Part shown: positions 51,346 through 61,452 of the stretch, in pieces
How the letters are laid out: each line of letters opens with the position of its first letter
How positions within the stretch are numbered: the stretch's first letter is position 1
NCBI RefSeq assembly: GCF_900496995.4
Contig: NC_044029.1
Location: 6,262,001 to 6,326,000, forward strand
Direction: 5' to 3'
Length of the DNA: 64,000 nt
Source: Aquila chrysaetos chrysaetos
Taxonomy: Eukaryota > Chordata > Aves > Accipitriformes > Accipitridae
Position numbers and translations under genes: made by a program
Notes under the pieces: model-generated
What the model saw: only the letters and a program-made list of their open reading frames with translations
Database searches by the model: none
What the model was told of the DNA's origin: nothing

Positions 51346-54038
51346 TAAGTCCATTCTGTACCCATGTGCTAAGAGGCTTTTGTACTGTCCGTTGAAATGC
51401 CTGGTAAAAATGGGCTACTGGAGCAGATTCTTTCTGGTCTGATTTGGTGTAACAATTGCTAATATTTAACCAGGTTTTTATGATTTGGAGTAAAACTGCT
51501 CATGCTCAGTATTCAGAATTTGAAGTCTTCACACTGTTCTTCTCAATTTTCCACAGCTATTTCCTAATGTGGATGCGCCAAATAGTCTGTAACACTACTA
51601 GAGCTGCAGAACCGCACTGCTTTTGTAAGCTTATTGAACTTGTCTGTGAACCCTAAGGGTCCGTTGGTACGTTAGGACACCACTGAGGTACTTCAGAACA
51701 TCTGAGAACCCCTTTCAGTAGAAACTGTTAGTAATAGCTAATCACTGGACTATTATGTCTTAACAAAAATGTATCTAGATGCATAGATTCAAAGCACCGT
51801 GTGAGCAATGATTAAGCAATGTTATTGCTCTTAAGATTACTTGCACGTGAAAGCAAGTCTTGCTCCGGCTCAATAGTCAGTCTCAAAGCTTTTCAACGTC
51901 AAGTGAGCAGTGACTAGAGCTGTAGCTTTTCCTAACCTCATGTCTGTACTTGGATTTGGGTGTATCTGGCCCTCAAGTGCAAGGCTCTTGCTAGAGGCTT
52001 GAACAGAGCTTTTCTTAATTAAAATTGAATCACGTTTGATGCAATTAGTTGTGGGGCATTCTGCTTGGTCTATTTTTGCCTAATTAGCAGCTGCAGCTTC
52101 TTCTCCGTAGCTATACAAACTCATTTGCGTGATCTGCTTCTTGTTACACTGTCATAGCTTATGATCAGATGCCAATTGATAAATCTTCCTAGGCTTCTAC
52201 TAGTTGGCCAACAGCGTCCAGCTTTTAGGCATTAGATAAAGATGTGGTGTGGCTTTAAAGAGCACTCTTTCATATATGATTTGCATGAATTTCTTCACTT
52301 ACAGGATACTCTAGCAGAACATGTTATAGTCAGCTGAAGAATGTGTGTTAATCAGGCTGCATCCTAGCATGCAGGTTAACACCATCGTCACGGACTCTTC
52401 AACTGTTGTAAGATTTTTTTTTTGCAAGAAACAGAGAAAAAAATGAAGATTTAAAATGAATTTTTAAATTAGGTACCTTGTTGATGTTATAGGATGTTGA
52501 AGTTTTGTGCGTATGAATATTGATTGCTTTATGCTTTTTGTCGCTCTCCAGAAAACAACCATAGACAGCGCTTTTCTCAGAATCTCCTAGTGCTAGGAAG
52601 AGAAGAGCAGTTGTAGTTCTGCTGGAGATGGGACTGTCACTTGTGGTGGGGTGACATCACTTCAGGGTCTTTCAGCATCAGCGGTTGTCTTCAGCGCAAA
52701 TGCAGTACCGTGGCATGGTGCTTAAACCGGTAGATTGACTATAGCTGAAGCTGATCGTTTCCAGAGCAGAGAACTGAGACTTCCCTGGAACCAAGACCTC
52801 AAATTTCTGGTAGTTAGGTGCTTATACCTGGACCTTAACACAGACACAGTGGTTCAACTGAACAGTCCTCTAACCTGGCAGGGCAAAAGCCAGAAATCCT
52901 TTCTTTGCTATCTGACTCTCTGTCTTTGTAAAGCAATGCAGTCAGTGGTAACTGATTGCCTTTGCTAGGCATATGACACCTGAGGGTCTTGTTGACCTGG
53001 AAGTGTCCAAGTTACTGTTCATCTGAGCGTGGCAGCCATAACTTTTCATGGGGGAATATATTGTTACTTGTGCTCACCGTGCCCCATTATGTCGATAAAC
53101 CTGACTTACGTGATCAGACTTCTGTCTTCTGCACACAGCAGGTCTTTATATAGGCATGAAGCGTTTGTGCGTTCGCTACGTTGTTGTGTAGATACATGTG
53201 TACATGCAAGATGTGTCAGCCGAGCGGGAATTAAATGCAGAGTGCCTGTGCAGGTTAAGAATCCTGTGGGTAGATGTTAATTTCTCAGCTACAGTGCTCT
53301 GATAATGAGCCAGAAGAGCTGCTCTTAGCCTCCCCATCCCTTCTGTAGGAAGGTGGTATTGTGCAATTTTCCCTTCTGTTCAAAGAATTAAATGCAGATA
53401 CTGTGAAAGGCTTGAGTTATGATGAAATGGTCTGGAGGGAGATTAAAACTGTTTGGACATGAAAATGCATTAAGACCTAGGTCTGCCTGAAGATGTACTC
53501 CTACTTACACTACAAAAGTACTTCATGTTTGGGCTAAGTTAGTGTGGAAACTGTTTTCCTTGAGGTTTGCACAAATGACTTTGTGGGAAAACACAAAAGC
53601 TTGCTTATCCCAAACTCTGAGGTGAAAGCTTTGGTGAAAAGTCGGGGTTTTTACCTTGAGCGTGTTCTTACCCCGTGTGACATCAGCGGTGGATGCTCCA
53701 AACTCCATTTTCCAGGTGTTTTTAAAGGTTTCCTCTTGATGACGAACCATATGGATATACCAAGCAAAATGCAAGACTTAAAAGGCAACAGCTGTTCTAA
53801 GAAGTTAATGATTTAAGAAAGTATAATAATGCAAGGTTATTTTGAGATGGGAAACATCAATTTTATGCCTCATCACTCTTGCCAGCTGAATGCTAACTAA
53901 AAATATTATAGGAAATACGAAGAAATTGTCCTTAAGCAGAAATTTGTTCCGTAACCTCAATACAAAGAGTAGGGTTGTCTTGCAATGTATTTCAATATAA
54001 TGGTTATGTAACTGAATGTGTATTTATTCTTTCCCTAG

Positions 54039-54449
54039 ACTGTACATGCCATTTGGCTTCGGGATCAGAACGCACCATGGGACAACCTCAAAGATATCTC
54101 TCCAGACGGGGTCTCTTACTTGGGTGATGTGTCTGCTCTCCTGACTGTCTTCATACCCAAAGGATTTATTTTCCTTTTGGAAATATTTGAAGTTGAAATC
54201 TTGTTCCTTACTGGAAATTGTCTACACTAAAGACTGCACACATCATGGGTGATATGGCAAACAACTCGGTTGCATATAGTGGCGTAAAAAACGCCGTAAA
54301 AGAAGCTAATCATGGAGATTTTGGAGTTACTCTTGCAGAGCTCCGTTCTCTTATGGAACTTCGAGCTACAGATGCACTGCATAAAATACAGGAATGCTAT
54401 GGAGATGTACATGGCATCTGTACAAAATTGAAAACTTCACCAAATGAAG
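54039..54449 (+). CDS. ATP2B1: ATP2B1 exon 2: 3' part of the 5' UTR plus codons 1-68
   Basis: The exon opens after a pyrimidine-rich acceptor ending CCCTAG at 54038 and closes before GTAAGT at 54450. Bases 54039-54244 are untranslated and coding starts at the ATG at 54245. That ATG has A at -3 and G at +4, is the first in-frame ATG, and has in-frame TGA stops upstream. It encodes the cytosolic N-terminal segment (MGDMANNS to TSPNE), and the last base begins a glycine codon finished in the next exon. Compared with the mammalian protein as I remember it, the stretch EANHGDFG is one residue shorter after the histidine. Two upstream ORFs in the UTR part are listed separately. Confidence 0.95.
54046..54144 (+). 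promoter_or_regulatory. Upstream ORF 1 in the ATP2B1 5' UTR (32 codons plus stop)
   Basis: The ATG at 54046 is the first in exon 2 and has weak context (T at -3, C at +4). It reads 32 codons to TGA at 54142-54144, ending 100 nt before the main start, in a different frame from the main ORF. It overlaps uORF 2 completely. The peptide resembles nothing known to me, and any effect would more likely come from ribosome occupancy. Confidence 0.5.
54077..54127 (+). promoter_or_regulatory. Upstream ORF 2 with near-ideal Kozak context (16 codons plus stop)
   Basis: The ATG at 54077 is preceded by CACC and followed by G, so both key positions (A at -3, G at +4) are optimal. It is in the same frame as the main coding sequence but stops at TGA 54125-54127, leaving 117 nt for reinitiation at 54245. 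It sits inside uORF 1 in another frame, so leaky scanning past uORF 1 would meet it next. Confidence 0.55.
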
Positions 54450-57400
54450 GTAAGTCAATTTTAACACTATTATTGAGGAAACTCCATTTAGGAAAAACCT
54501 TAGTCAAGCAAACCACTTCTTTTTTTTAACATAATAAAGTTTATCAAAGTATTTCTATTACCAGAGTAAAATATTGCTTCTTACTACTGTAAGGCAGAAG
54601 TATTCAACGGTAATAACTAAGCAAGAGTATTTTTCAGTTGGTCTAACTGCATGTGAGATGTTTGATTAGTGGAGAAGTTGTACTTTGGAATAAAGTTCAT
54701 TGACATAGGCATCCACGTATGAAATAGCAATGCAACATAGCAATGTTTAACTTACTCTGAAAGTGTAAGTTTTGTGAATAGCTCATGTGACCTATAGTTC
54801 ACAATTCAGATCATGCTGTCATAGAACGCAAGGTTTTAATAGTCTAATGCAGGGCTTATTAATGCTTCTGTGTTGCTACCTAGTTCTTGTATTCCCTAAT
54901 GCAACAGTTTTTAAAACTGGTGACATGTGTTTTCTATTTGTACTACAGTGAATTTTTAACAGCAGGATCTAGTTTTTAAAACTATAGTATTTCAGTAGAT
55001 TTCATTTGATCTATACAAAATAACTATCAATACAGCTTTAGGCACTAAGAGGTACTGTCACTATTAGTAGAAGGTTTGCAAAGTGATCACACAATCTTAT
55101 TCTCTAGAAATAAGCATCTTTGAAGAAGTCTTTCCCATGTTGGACTTGATGGCATTCTGTGAAGTGTGGCTACCTGATGCTTTTGCTCTCTAGAGTTATA
55201 CTACTCCAAGATAGACTGTACAAATGTGAAGAAGGAAATAAATGTATCAAGTCTCCTTCCTGAGAGCTTTCCAGAAGTTTTTCTTAAGATCTGGGCATCT
55301 CCTGCTACTGTCTTCCAATATAAATGAAAACGATAAGCTTTAACTTGTGAAAGAAAGATGCAAGTCGTATCGCTTAAGATATCTAAACTGTAGTATCCTG
55401 TAAAAATGTTTTTACATATTTTTGTCTAACATTAACTCAAACTTATATGTGAAATCCTGCAGTCGGTAGTGATTGAGAAGTACCAAAACCAAGATTTTGG
55501 CAAACTGTGGTGTATTGGGCATTTAAGCACTCGCATAGCTTTTAACCAATGTGGTGTCATGCTGGTGGCAGTAAACTACCTGCTGTCTTAATCCTGGAGA
55601 GCTGTTGCTTTCTGTTCTTCAGAAATGCTATGGAAAGGTTTGTCTCCTTGGATCAAGAACAGCCTACTAATGCCTTAAGATATCTCTGGGTCCATCTGCA
55701 TTTAGCACGTTTTGGCTTGATCTGCTTTTGAAGCCAGACTCCTGATTTCCAGACTTGTGGAATTATTTCAGTACATGAACTGTCTTCTTCTTACCAAACT
55801 GAAAGTAGCCAGCTCTCATGCCTGACCTGCCAGTGAATGGGAGTAGACCAGTTTTAGGTTGAAGAAGAAATTTGTAAAACACGAGGAGTGCAAACTTCTG
55901 TTCCTTGGCATCAACGGAGTTGTAAACCTTAGTGCCTGTGTGTGAAGCACCGCTGTGTACCAGCAGCGTAACACCCCTCGGATAGGAGCAGCAGTCTCTG
56001 GTATTGAACGGCAGTTTCCTTTCTCAGTGAAAAGGGCTGTAGTTTTCTACAGTCAGGAACTGACGTGAGAGTCGAATCCTGTTTTACAGTAATCTGCAAG
56101 GTTTAAGGCTCATTATTACTGCAAGCTAGGTGGGCGTACGATCGTAGACAGCCATGATGCACTAAGCACCAAATACCTGGTATACCGCAGGATCCACTTT
56201 ATGTCCCTTAATGTAACAAGCAGCTTAACACACGGGAATGATGAGTATCGGCGTACTAAAACTAGAAGGGGTTAGATGCCCTTTCCTACAGATTGATTCT
56301 GCTGTACTGCAGACTGTGTGATCAAGGCCTTTCCGTTTCAAAAGGATTTGACATTTAGAGGTACTGTCCTGCAATCAGTTAAATACAATCACTAACCTGA
56401 TAAAAGGGCACCATCTTTTTTTTGTAGTGCGAGAGCAGCTCATAAACACAGCAAGGCCTCAATAGTCAAACGTGGTAATTAGCTCAGAAAAGGTTAAGTA
56501 AGATGAGCTAGAGCAGTGTCCTCTACAAAGGTCTCATTTCGGCTCTAAATCACTACATGAAACTTTAGAGAATCAGCCTCTCTGTCGGGTAAGCTGCTAT
56601 AAATTTCTCAGAGGTAGTACTGGAGAGCTCTTGTAAAAGTAGAACTAGCTCTCTTTTGTCAAATTCAAGTTGTAAGTATAGAAATGGAGACATTTCTAAT
56701 GGAGAAAATCTAGGCAAAATCTATGCAGAAAACTGCTATGTGTTATACTAGTTCCAGCTCTCTAAAATCTCGTGTGTACACATGCAAGGCCCTATGACAC
56801 TTCTTCCTATTCAGAAGCTTTCTTTATGATATGAAATGCTGACTTGTGTAATTAACAGTGGCTTCACACCAAAAGTACAGGTAGTTCCAAAATGCTACAC
56901 AGTGGGTGAGTTCAGCTTGTATAATTTCTTGCTTTGAAGTTGTTGACAGCGTAAGGCAATATCTGTTTTCAGGAGAAATGTGGATTGGACCTATCTGATT
57001 TGAAATGAGAAATGGTAACTGTCCTTTATCAGTGTTACTAAAAAAAGACACTGAGCAGACTTCACTGCTTAGTATTTGACGTTTATCATGTCCTTTACAT
57101 GTGTACAAATGTATGCAAATGTGAATGTTTGACCTATCTGTAGTAGCAGAAGTCCCTTCTATATTCTGGAGAGATGGGCCACCACCAATATTCCCACAGG
57201 TCTACATAATTTTGATTGTCTAGTAACTGCTACATCTAGATTTCTAATAAAATTTGTATATGAAGCTTTAACTAGTCCATTGCCTAATATTTTTCAAACT
57301 AAACCCCAAATAACATAAATTACCCTAGTTAAGATACATAATGAACAATATAACAGCAGTAGTTTCGACCTCAGGACAGTAGATTGTGAACTACGAAATT

Positions 57401-60400
57401 GCCAGCTGTGTGGTAAATGTAGCAAGTTCAATAATGGTGCCTGGTGTATTATGGTGAATACTAAAAATACAAATGATTTTTGTCTTTGCTAGGCTTATTT
57501 ACTAATCTTCACTAAGCGGTTCTGATAGTAGCTTGACTTTATGTAGCCTTATTGGAAAACAATTTTAATTCTTCAAAGACCATTGCTGTATATTTCTGAT
57601 GTTCTGCATCCTCGTACCCTGTGAAAGGAGGAGGAAAGTGGTGCTGCTGACATTATGTAAATAATCTTCCAAACTCTGCCATGCTAAAAGGAAGAGAGAA
57701 ATGGTATCTGTTGCAAAATAGCAATATGGTCAGGCCATTTGGAATGGCCAAGCTGTCCTGAGTTTCTCTAGATCCTCTCATATAGCTTGATTTTTTTGAA
57801 AATGGTCTTGCAGTGCTCTTTGAGTTGAGAGTAAAAGTAAGCACCTCAAAGCTTGAACTTCCAGAAGTGTAGTGTTATGGCTAACCAGTAAAATAGCATA
57901 GCACTTTTGTATTAAACCTCCAAAGCCATGAATTCGAGGTGAATCTACGAGTGTTAGAATAAATATAATTTATTATATACACTAAGAGTATGTTTAATTC
58001 ATTTCACTTTTGAAAAGATATGCATGTAATATTTTGTTTTTGAGTTAAGTGATTACATAGCAGTTATTACCATTTAAAACCGAGCTTTGCAGTTCAGTAG
58101 TCTTTGCAAAGTGTCTTGAAATATTATTTGATGGTTCTAGGAAATATCTGTTAGAGGTGTTAAATATCCCACTTATTATGAAAGCCAGTTGCAGTGGTCG
58201 CTGTTCTTATTGATTACCTAGAGTGTTTGCAATGCCTTTATCATTAAGCAGTTGGGTTGACTACTAAAAAACCTGCTACGAAGAAAATTGTTATCTTTAA
58301 GCAGGTGCTGATCATAACCTTGGGGGCAATACGGTTGAAGTATCCAGACTGTTGCTCTGAACATGGCTGGGCGTTTGGCCATTTCGCTTTGAAAAATGAG
58401 CTAGTGACTTAAATTCTGAATGGTGGGTTAGACAGCTGGAAACTGTTGAAGGAGTAAACAGGAGGTGTACTTATGGAAGACCTTGAGTGCATGACCTTGC
58501 GCTGAATATACTTGGTATTCCTTTATTTTTAAGGACTTGGCTAACTCTTGAAGCATGCAGTGCCTTTTAGTGAAGGCCCCTCACTCTTGCCTGCTAGTGT
58601 CTCTTAAGGATGGTACAAGAGTTGAGACAGAGAAGAGGACTCAAAGAAATATGCCATATAAGAAAGAAGATAGGTACGAAACTGAGGTGACAGACCCTGC
58701 GCAGTGCTGAATATGGGCTCTCTCTATGTCAGAAGAGATAGAAAGTGAAGCTTCAGAAGAGCAAGCAACTGCTGTCCAGGTGGAAGCAGCGTCATTAAGT
58801 GGCTGCCTATCTCCACATGACGCCTGGAGAGCTTCACCAGCTTTTTATAGCCTCTTATATAATAATTAATACACAAATACAATATTTATAGTATTTTATA
58901 TTATTAATTATATTAAATATTTCATTATAAATGTTACATTAATTGTAGGATCCTAGGATGTTATCTCTGAATACAGAATCCCTACAGTGGGAACCAGAGC
59001 TGGCTTCACAGGCTGTGGTCTTGCTAAAGCTGCATGGTGCTACTCAGTCTCGATAGTAGTAATTCTACTAATGATCTTGTCTTGCAAACTTGTTTACTTT
59101 GTACAAAGGTATGTCTGTTACTATTACTCTGTTGCTATATCGTATTAAGTGCAAGTAGGTAGACCAACAGCTTGCTTTATACTGGCAAAGTATGAATTAT
59201 AAAATATAGCTGTTTTTCTATAGTGACTCTGATTTAATCATAATACTTCTGTAATTATATTTGAGATATGGCTTTTCAGTATTGTTACTGAAATATGGAG
59301 TGGGACTTGACTCCGTGAATGGGAAACCTCTATTGTGTCTAATGTGAGGGTGAAATGCAAATAAGCATCACTAACTTTGTCTTATTATTAAATAGGTTTA
59401 AGTGGAAATCCAGCAGATATAGAAAGGAGAGAAGCAGTTTTTGGGAAGAACTTTATACCTCCTAAAAAGCCAAAAACATTTCTTCAGTTAGTATGGGAAG
59501 CACTGCAGGACGTTACACTAATTATATTAGAAATTGCAGCCGTAGTATCCTTGGGCCTTTCTTTTTACCAGCCTCCAGGAGGAAATGAATCATGTAAGTA
59601 AACTTTTTAAAAAGTAGGTATCTACCTGTATTATACTACTGACTTCCCTGGTCCCACATGCCTATACTGTAAATCTGGTGGGAGACAGTAAGTCAGTGGA
59701 AAAGCAGCTTATTATTCCTTATTGAGAGAACACTACTAAAACTCTAGCTTGCCTTAAAAGAGCAACATGAGATTTCCCTGGTCATGATCTGGTCTCATTC
59801 TGACCAAAATAATGCCAAAGGTAAAGTGCAAGCAGCGGGAACAAGAACTTCTCTTAGACCCGGTCATGTTTCTGTGCAAGTGTTTTTTTAGCTTTGCCTC
59901 AAATATTTAAGCAATTTATAATTCGTGGTCATGTGCTTTCTTTGGGGAGTCAGCAAGTCTTAAATTTTCCTTGATTTGCAATATGACACTGGTAACTTTC
60001 TAATTTAAGAAATGAAACTATATTTATAGTTCTAAACGGAAAACGAAGGGATCTGGCCTTCATTGAACTGAATTTTTGCAATGATATCTGGCTTGTTAAG
60101 ATAAGGGTAAAGTGGGAAATGTTGAGAAAGCAGAAGGTGGTTAACTAATTGTCTAGTCTGGCATTCTTATGCCATCATTTAACAAGATAATGAGGACAGG
60201 TAACTTTCTATATCAGATTCTTTTATGTTCAGATAAGCAGGGATGTAAATTCTAGGTGGTTTAACTTCCCTGAGCTGCTCTAGCTTTCAGGTTCTTTACC
60301 TTCTTTGTGTGTACTGAAAATAAATGTAAAATTACAAAGAAGGCTAGCATGGAAAATGTTTAGCAACTATTAGTAGTTTCTTCTGTTTGGCAAAACTTTT

Positions 60401-60750
60401 TTGTTGTTGAAATAACTGTCTGTGTGAAGTTTCTTAAATCTAAAAACTGTTTTCTACAGTATGTGGATCAGTAAATGTTGGTGAAGAAGAGGAGGAATCT
60501 GAAGCAGGTTGGATTGAAGGAGCAGCAATCCTCCTATCTGTAGTTTGTGTGGTCTTAGTAACAGCTTTCAATGACTGGAGTAAAGAGAAACAATTTCGGG
60601 GACTGCAGAGCCGTATTGAACAAGAACAAAAATTCACAGTCATCAGAGGTGGCCAAGTCATCCAAATACCAGTAGCTGACATAATTGTTGGAGATATTGC
60701 ACAAGTGAAATATGGTAAACATATTTTTAAAGTTGAACTTTCTTGTACTT

Positions 60751-60782
<32 letters not shown>

Positions 60783-61452
60783 CAATCAACATACCCAGTC
60801 GTCTCTCGTAGGTGATCTTTTACCGGCTGATGGTGTACTCATTCAAGGAAATGACCTCAAAATTGATGAAAGCTCACTGACTGGAGAATCTGATCATGTA
60901 AAGAAATCTCTGGACAGAGATCCTATGCTGCTGTCAGGTGTGTAGCTTTTGACAGTTCTTGAAGGAAGTGGTTTGTTTCTGGGGGTAAACTGGTTATTTA
61001 AAATCTTGAGGTTAAAATCTGGCAAGCTGGTCCTTATCTAGGCTGACTCTTAAAAGTATCCAAAACCAGTGCAACTACTACAGAACTTTGTCAAAATGAG
61101 CAGACTCTTAAAACTGACAAACATTTTGTGTAGTTGCTTATGGCTTTATTTTCCAGATAGTTTTGGCAATTAAAGCTCTAGGGGAACACAGTGGTACATA
61201 TATACACATCTTGAGGTTTTGACAATGTGAAGTTTGAGAACTCATTTCCTTTGTGCTCTGCCATATAACTGCTCAAGTCTCAGTGGAAACCCTGATTCAA
61301 TCTTTCAGGTACACATGTGATGGAAGGCTCTGGAAGAATGGTAGTTACTGCTGTAGGTGTGAACTCTCAAACTGGAATCATCTTTACCTTACTTGGGGCT
61401 GGAGGAGATGAAGAGGAGAAGGAGAAGGAAAAAGAGAAGAAGGACAAGAAAA
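54245..61452 (+). CDS. ATP2B1: Plasma-membrane Ca2+-transporting ATPase 1 (PMCA1), N-terminal part, 5 coding exons, continues past window
   Basis: This P-type (P2B) calcium pump exports cytosolic Ca2+ across the plasma membrane using ATP. The joined exons are 54245-54449, 59396-59593, 60460-60714, 60812-60937 and 61309-61452, giving 928 nt, or 309 codons plus one base. The N-terminus [16 protein letters not shown] is recognised as the PMCA1 paralogue by memory of the family. Residues 1 to about 104 are cytosolic. TM1 is about 107-126 and TM2 about 156-171. A short loop with an acidic run (143-149) lies between them. The actuator domain follows, with TGES at 243-246, the dephosphorylation motif of P-type ATPases. 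A charged Asp/Glu/Lys run (295-309) ends the visible part. The DKTGT phosphorylation site, the nucleotide domain, TM3-10 and the calmodulin-binding tail of this roughly 1,200-residue family are not in the window. Every junction keeps the frame with GT-AG borders. No frameshift or stop is seen, so the gene appears intact as far as visible. Confidence 0.97.
54450..59395 (+). other. ATP2B1: ATP2B1 intron 2
   Basis: A phase-1 intron of 4,946 nt bounded by GTAAGT and AATAG. No gene is seen inside. It contains an extremely AT-rich stretch at 58,855-58,945. An octamer-like ATGCAAAT (59354-59361) lies 35 nt before the acceptor and may have no meaning. Confidence 0.9.
58855..58945. repeat. AT-rich low-complexity stretch in intron 2
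   Basis: About 90 bp are almost only A and T, with repeated ATTAAT and TATATT words. This suggests an easily melted or matrix-attachment-like segment. No clear period is present. Confidence 0.5.
59396..59593 (+). CDS. ATP2B1: ATP2B1 exon 3: residues 69-135, end of cytosolic N-terminus and TM1
   Basis: The acceptor is AATAG at 59391-59395 and the donor GTAAGT at 59594. The 198-nt exon begins and ends inside a codon at phase 1. It encodes [19 protein letters not shown], a PMCA signature, then a Trp-Glu-Ala-Leu-Gln-Asp stretch leading into the hydrophobic TM1 (about residues 107-126), and the start of the extracellular loop (QPPGGNES). The loop differs from the mammalian one as remembered, but the surrounding residues are very similar. 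Confidence 0.96.
59594..60459 (+). other. ATP2B1: ATP2B1 intron 3
   Basis: A phase-1 intron of 866 nt, GTAAGT to TTTTCTACAG. No internal feature beyond ordinary AT-rich sequence is seen. Confidence 0.93.
60460..60714 (+). CDS. ATP2B1: ATP2B1 exon 4: residues 135-220, acidic loop, TM2 and start of actuator domain
   Basis: The acceptor is TTTTCTACAG, ending at 60459. The donor is GTAAAC at 60715, so +5 is A, weaker than the other GTAAGT donors here. The 255-nt exon encodes a short extracellular acidic run (EEEEE at 143-147), TM2 ([16 protein letters not shown], 156-171) and the [17 protein letters not shown] stalk. It ends in the first beta strands of the actuator domain ([19 protein letters not shown]). 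Phase is 1 at both ends. Confidence 0.96.
60715..60811 (+). other. ATP2B1: ATP2B1 intron 4: 97 nt with a 26-nt poly(A)
   Basis: This very short intron (GTAAAC to CTCGTAG) contains 26 consecutive A at 60751-60776. Only 35 nt follow the A tract before the acceptor. A branch point could lie in GCAATCAAC or just before the tract in GTACTTA. The acceptor pyrimidine tract is short (GTCTCTCGTAG). Confidence 0.93.
60812..60937 (+). CDS. ATP2B1: ATP2B1 exon 5: residues 220-262, actuator domain with TGES
   Basis: The 126-nt exon begins after CTCGTAG (AG at 60810-60811) and ends before GTGTGTAG at 60938, the least standard donor of the gene. It encodes [20 protein letters not shown] followed by [17 protein letters not shown] (243-246) supplies the glutamate that activates water for dephosphorylation of the aspartyl-phosphate intermediate in P-type pumps. 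If the following intron were kept, translation would stop almost at once at the TAG in the donor (60941-60943). Confidence 0.96.
60938..61308 (+). other. ATP2B1: ATP2B1 intron 5
   Basis: A phase-1 intron of 371 nt with a GTGTGT donor and TTTCAG acceptor. Nothing else is recognised in it. Confidence 0.93.
61309..61452 (+). CDS. ATP2B1: ATP2B1 exon 6: residues 262-309, end of actuator domain and charged linker
   Basis: The acceptor is TCTTTCAG ending at 61308 and the donor GTAAGC at 61453. The 144-nt exon encodes [32 protein letters not shown] and then a run of alternating acidic and lysine residues (295-309). In the PMCA family this leads into the lipid-sensitive, splice-variable linker before TM3. 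The coding DNA of the run is nearly pure purine (about 61405-61452). The next exon was not found before the window ends. Confidence 0.96.

Larger units (their letters stand above)
26620..54038 (+). other. ATP2B1: ATP2B1 intron 1 (about 27.4 kb)
   Basis: The intron is bounded by GTAAGA at 26620 and CCCTAG at 54033-54038. No coding exon is recognised. Contents listed separately are the rest of the CpG island, a second GC-rich island at 35.2-35.9 kb, a CR1 ORF2 relic at 44.8-45.6 kb, a possible CR1 3' end at 29.74-29.87 kb, A/C-rich arrays at 40.8 and 45.2 kb, and A/T homopolymers at 29.5, 32.5, 37.9, 44.0 and 47.6 kb. The stretches 27.95-29.5, 30.0-35.1, 35.95-40.8, 40.9-44.8 and 45.65-54.0 kb otherwise show nothing beyond short chance open frames. 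Confidence 0.65.

Noticed and set aside
54218..54244. TTG-initiated in-frame extension of ATP2B1 upstream of the ATG
   Set aside because: No ATG is present, in-frame TGA codons lie just upstream, and the family starts at MGDMANNS.
54533..54538. AATAAA 84 nt after exon 2, a possible early intronic polyadenylation signal
   Set aside because: No clear GU-rich downstream element is seen, and single AATAAA words are expected by chance in AT-rich introns.
55135..55170. CCATGTTGGACTTGATGGCATTC resembling a CR1 3' end
   Set aside because: The match covers only a short stretch and does not continue into the usual CR1 terminal sequence.
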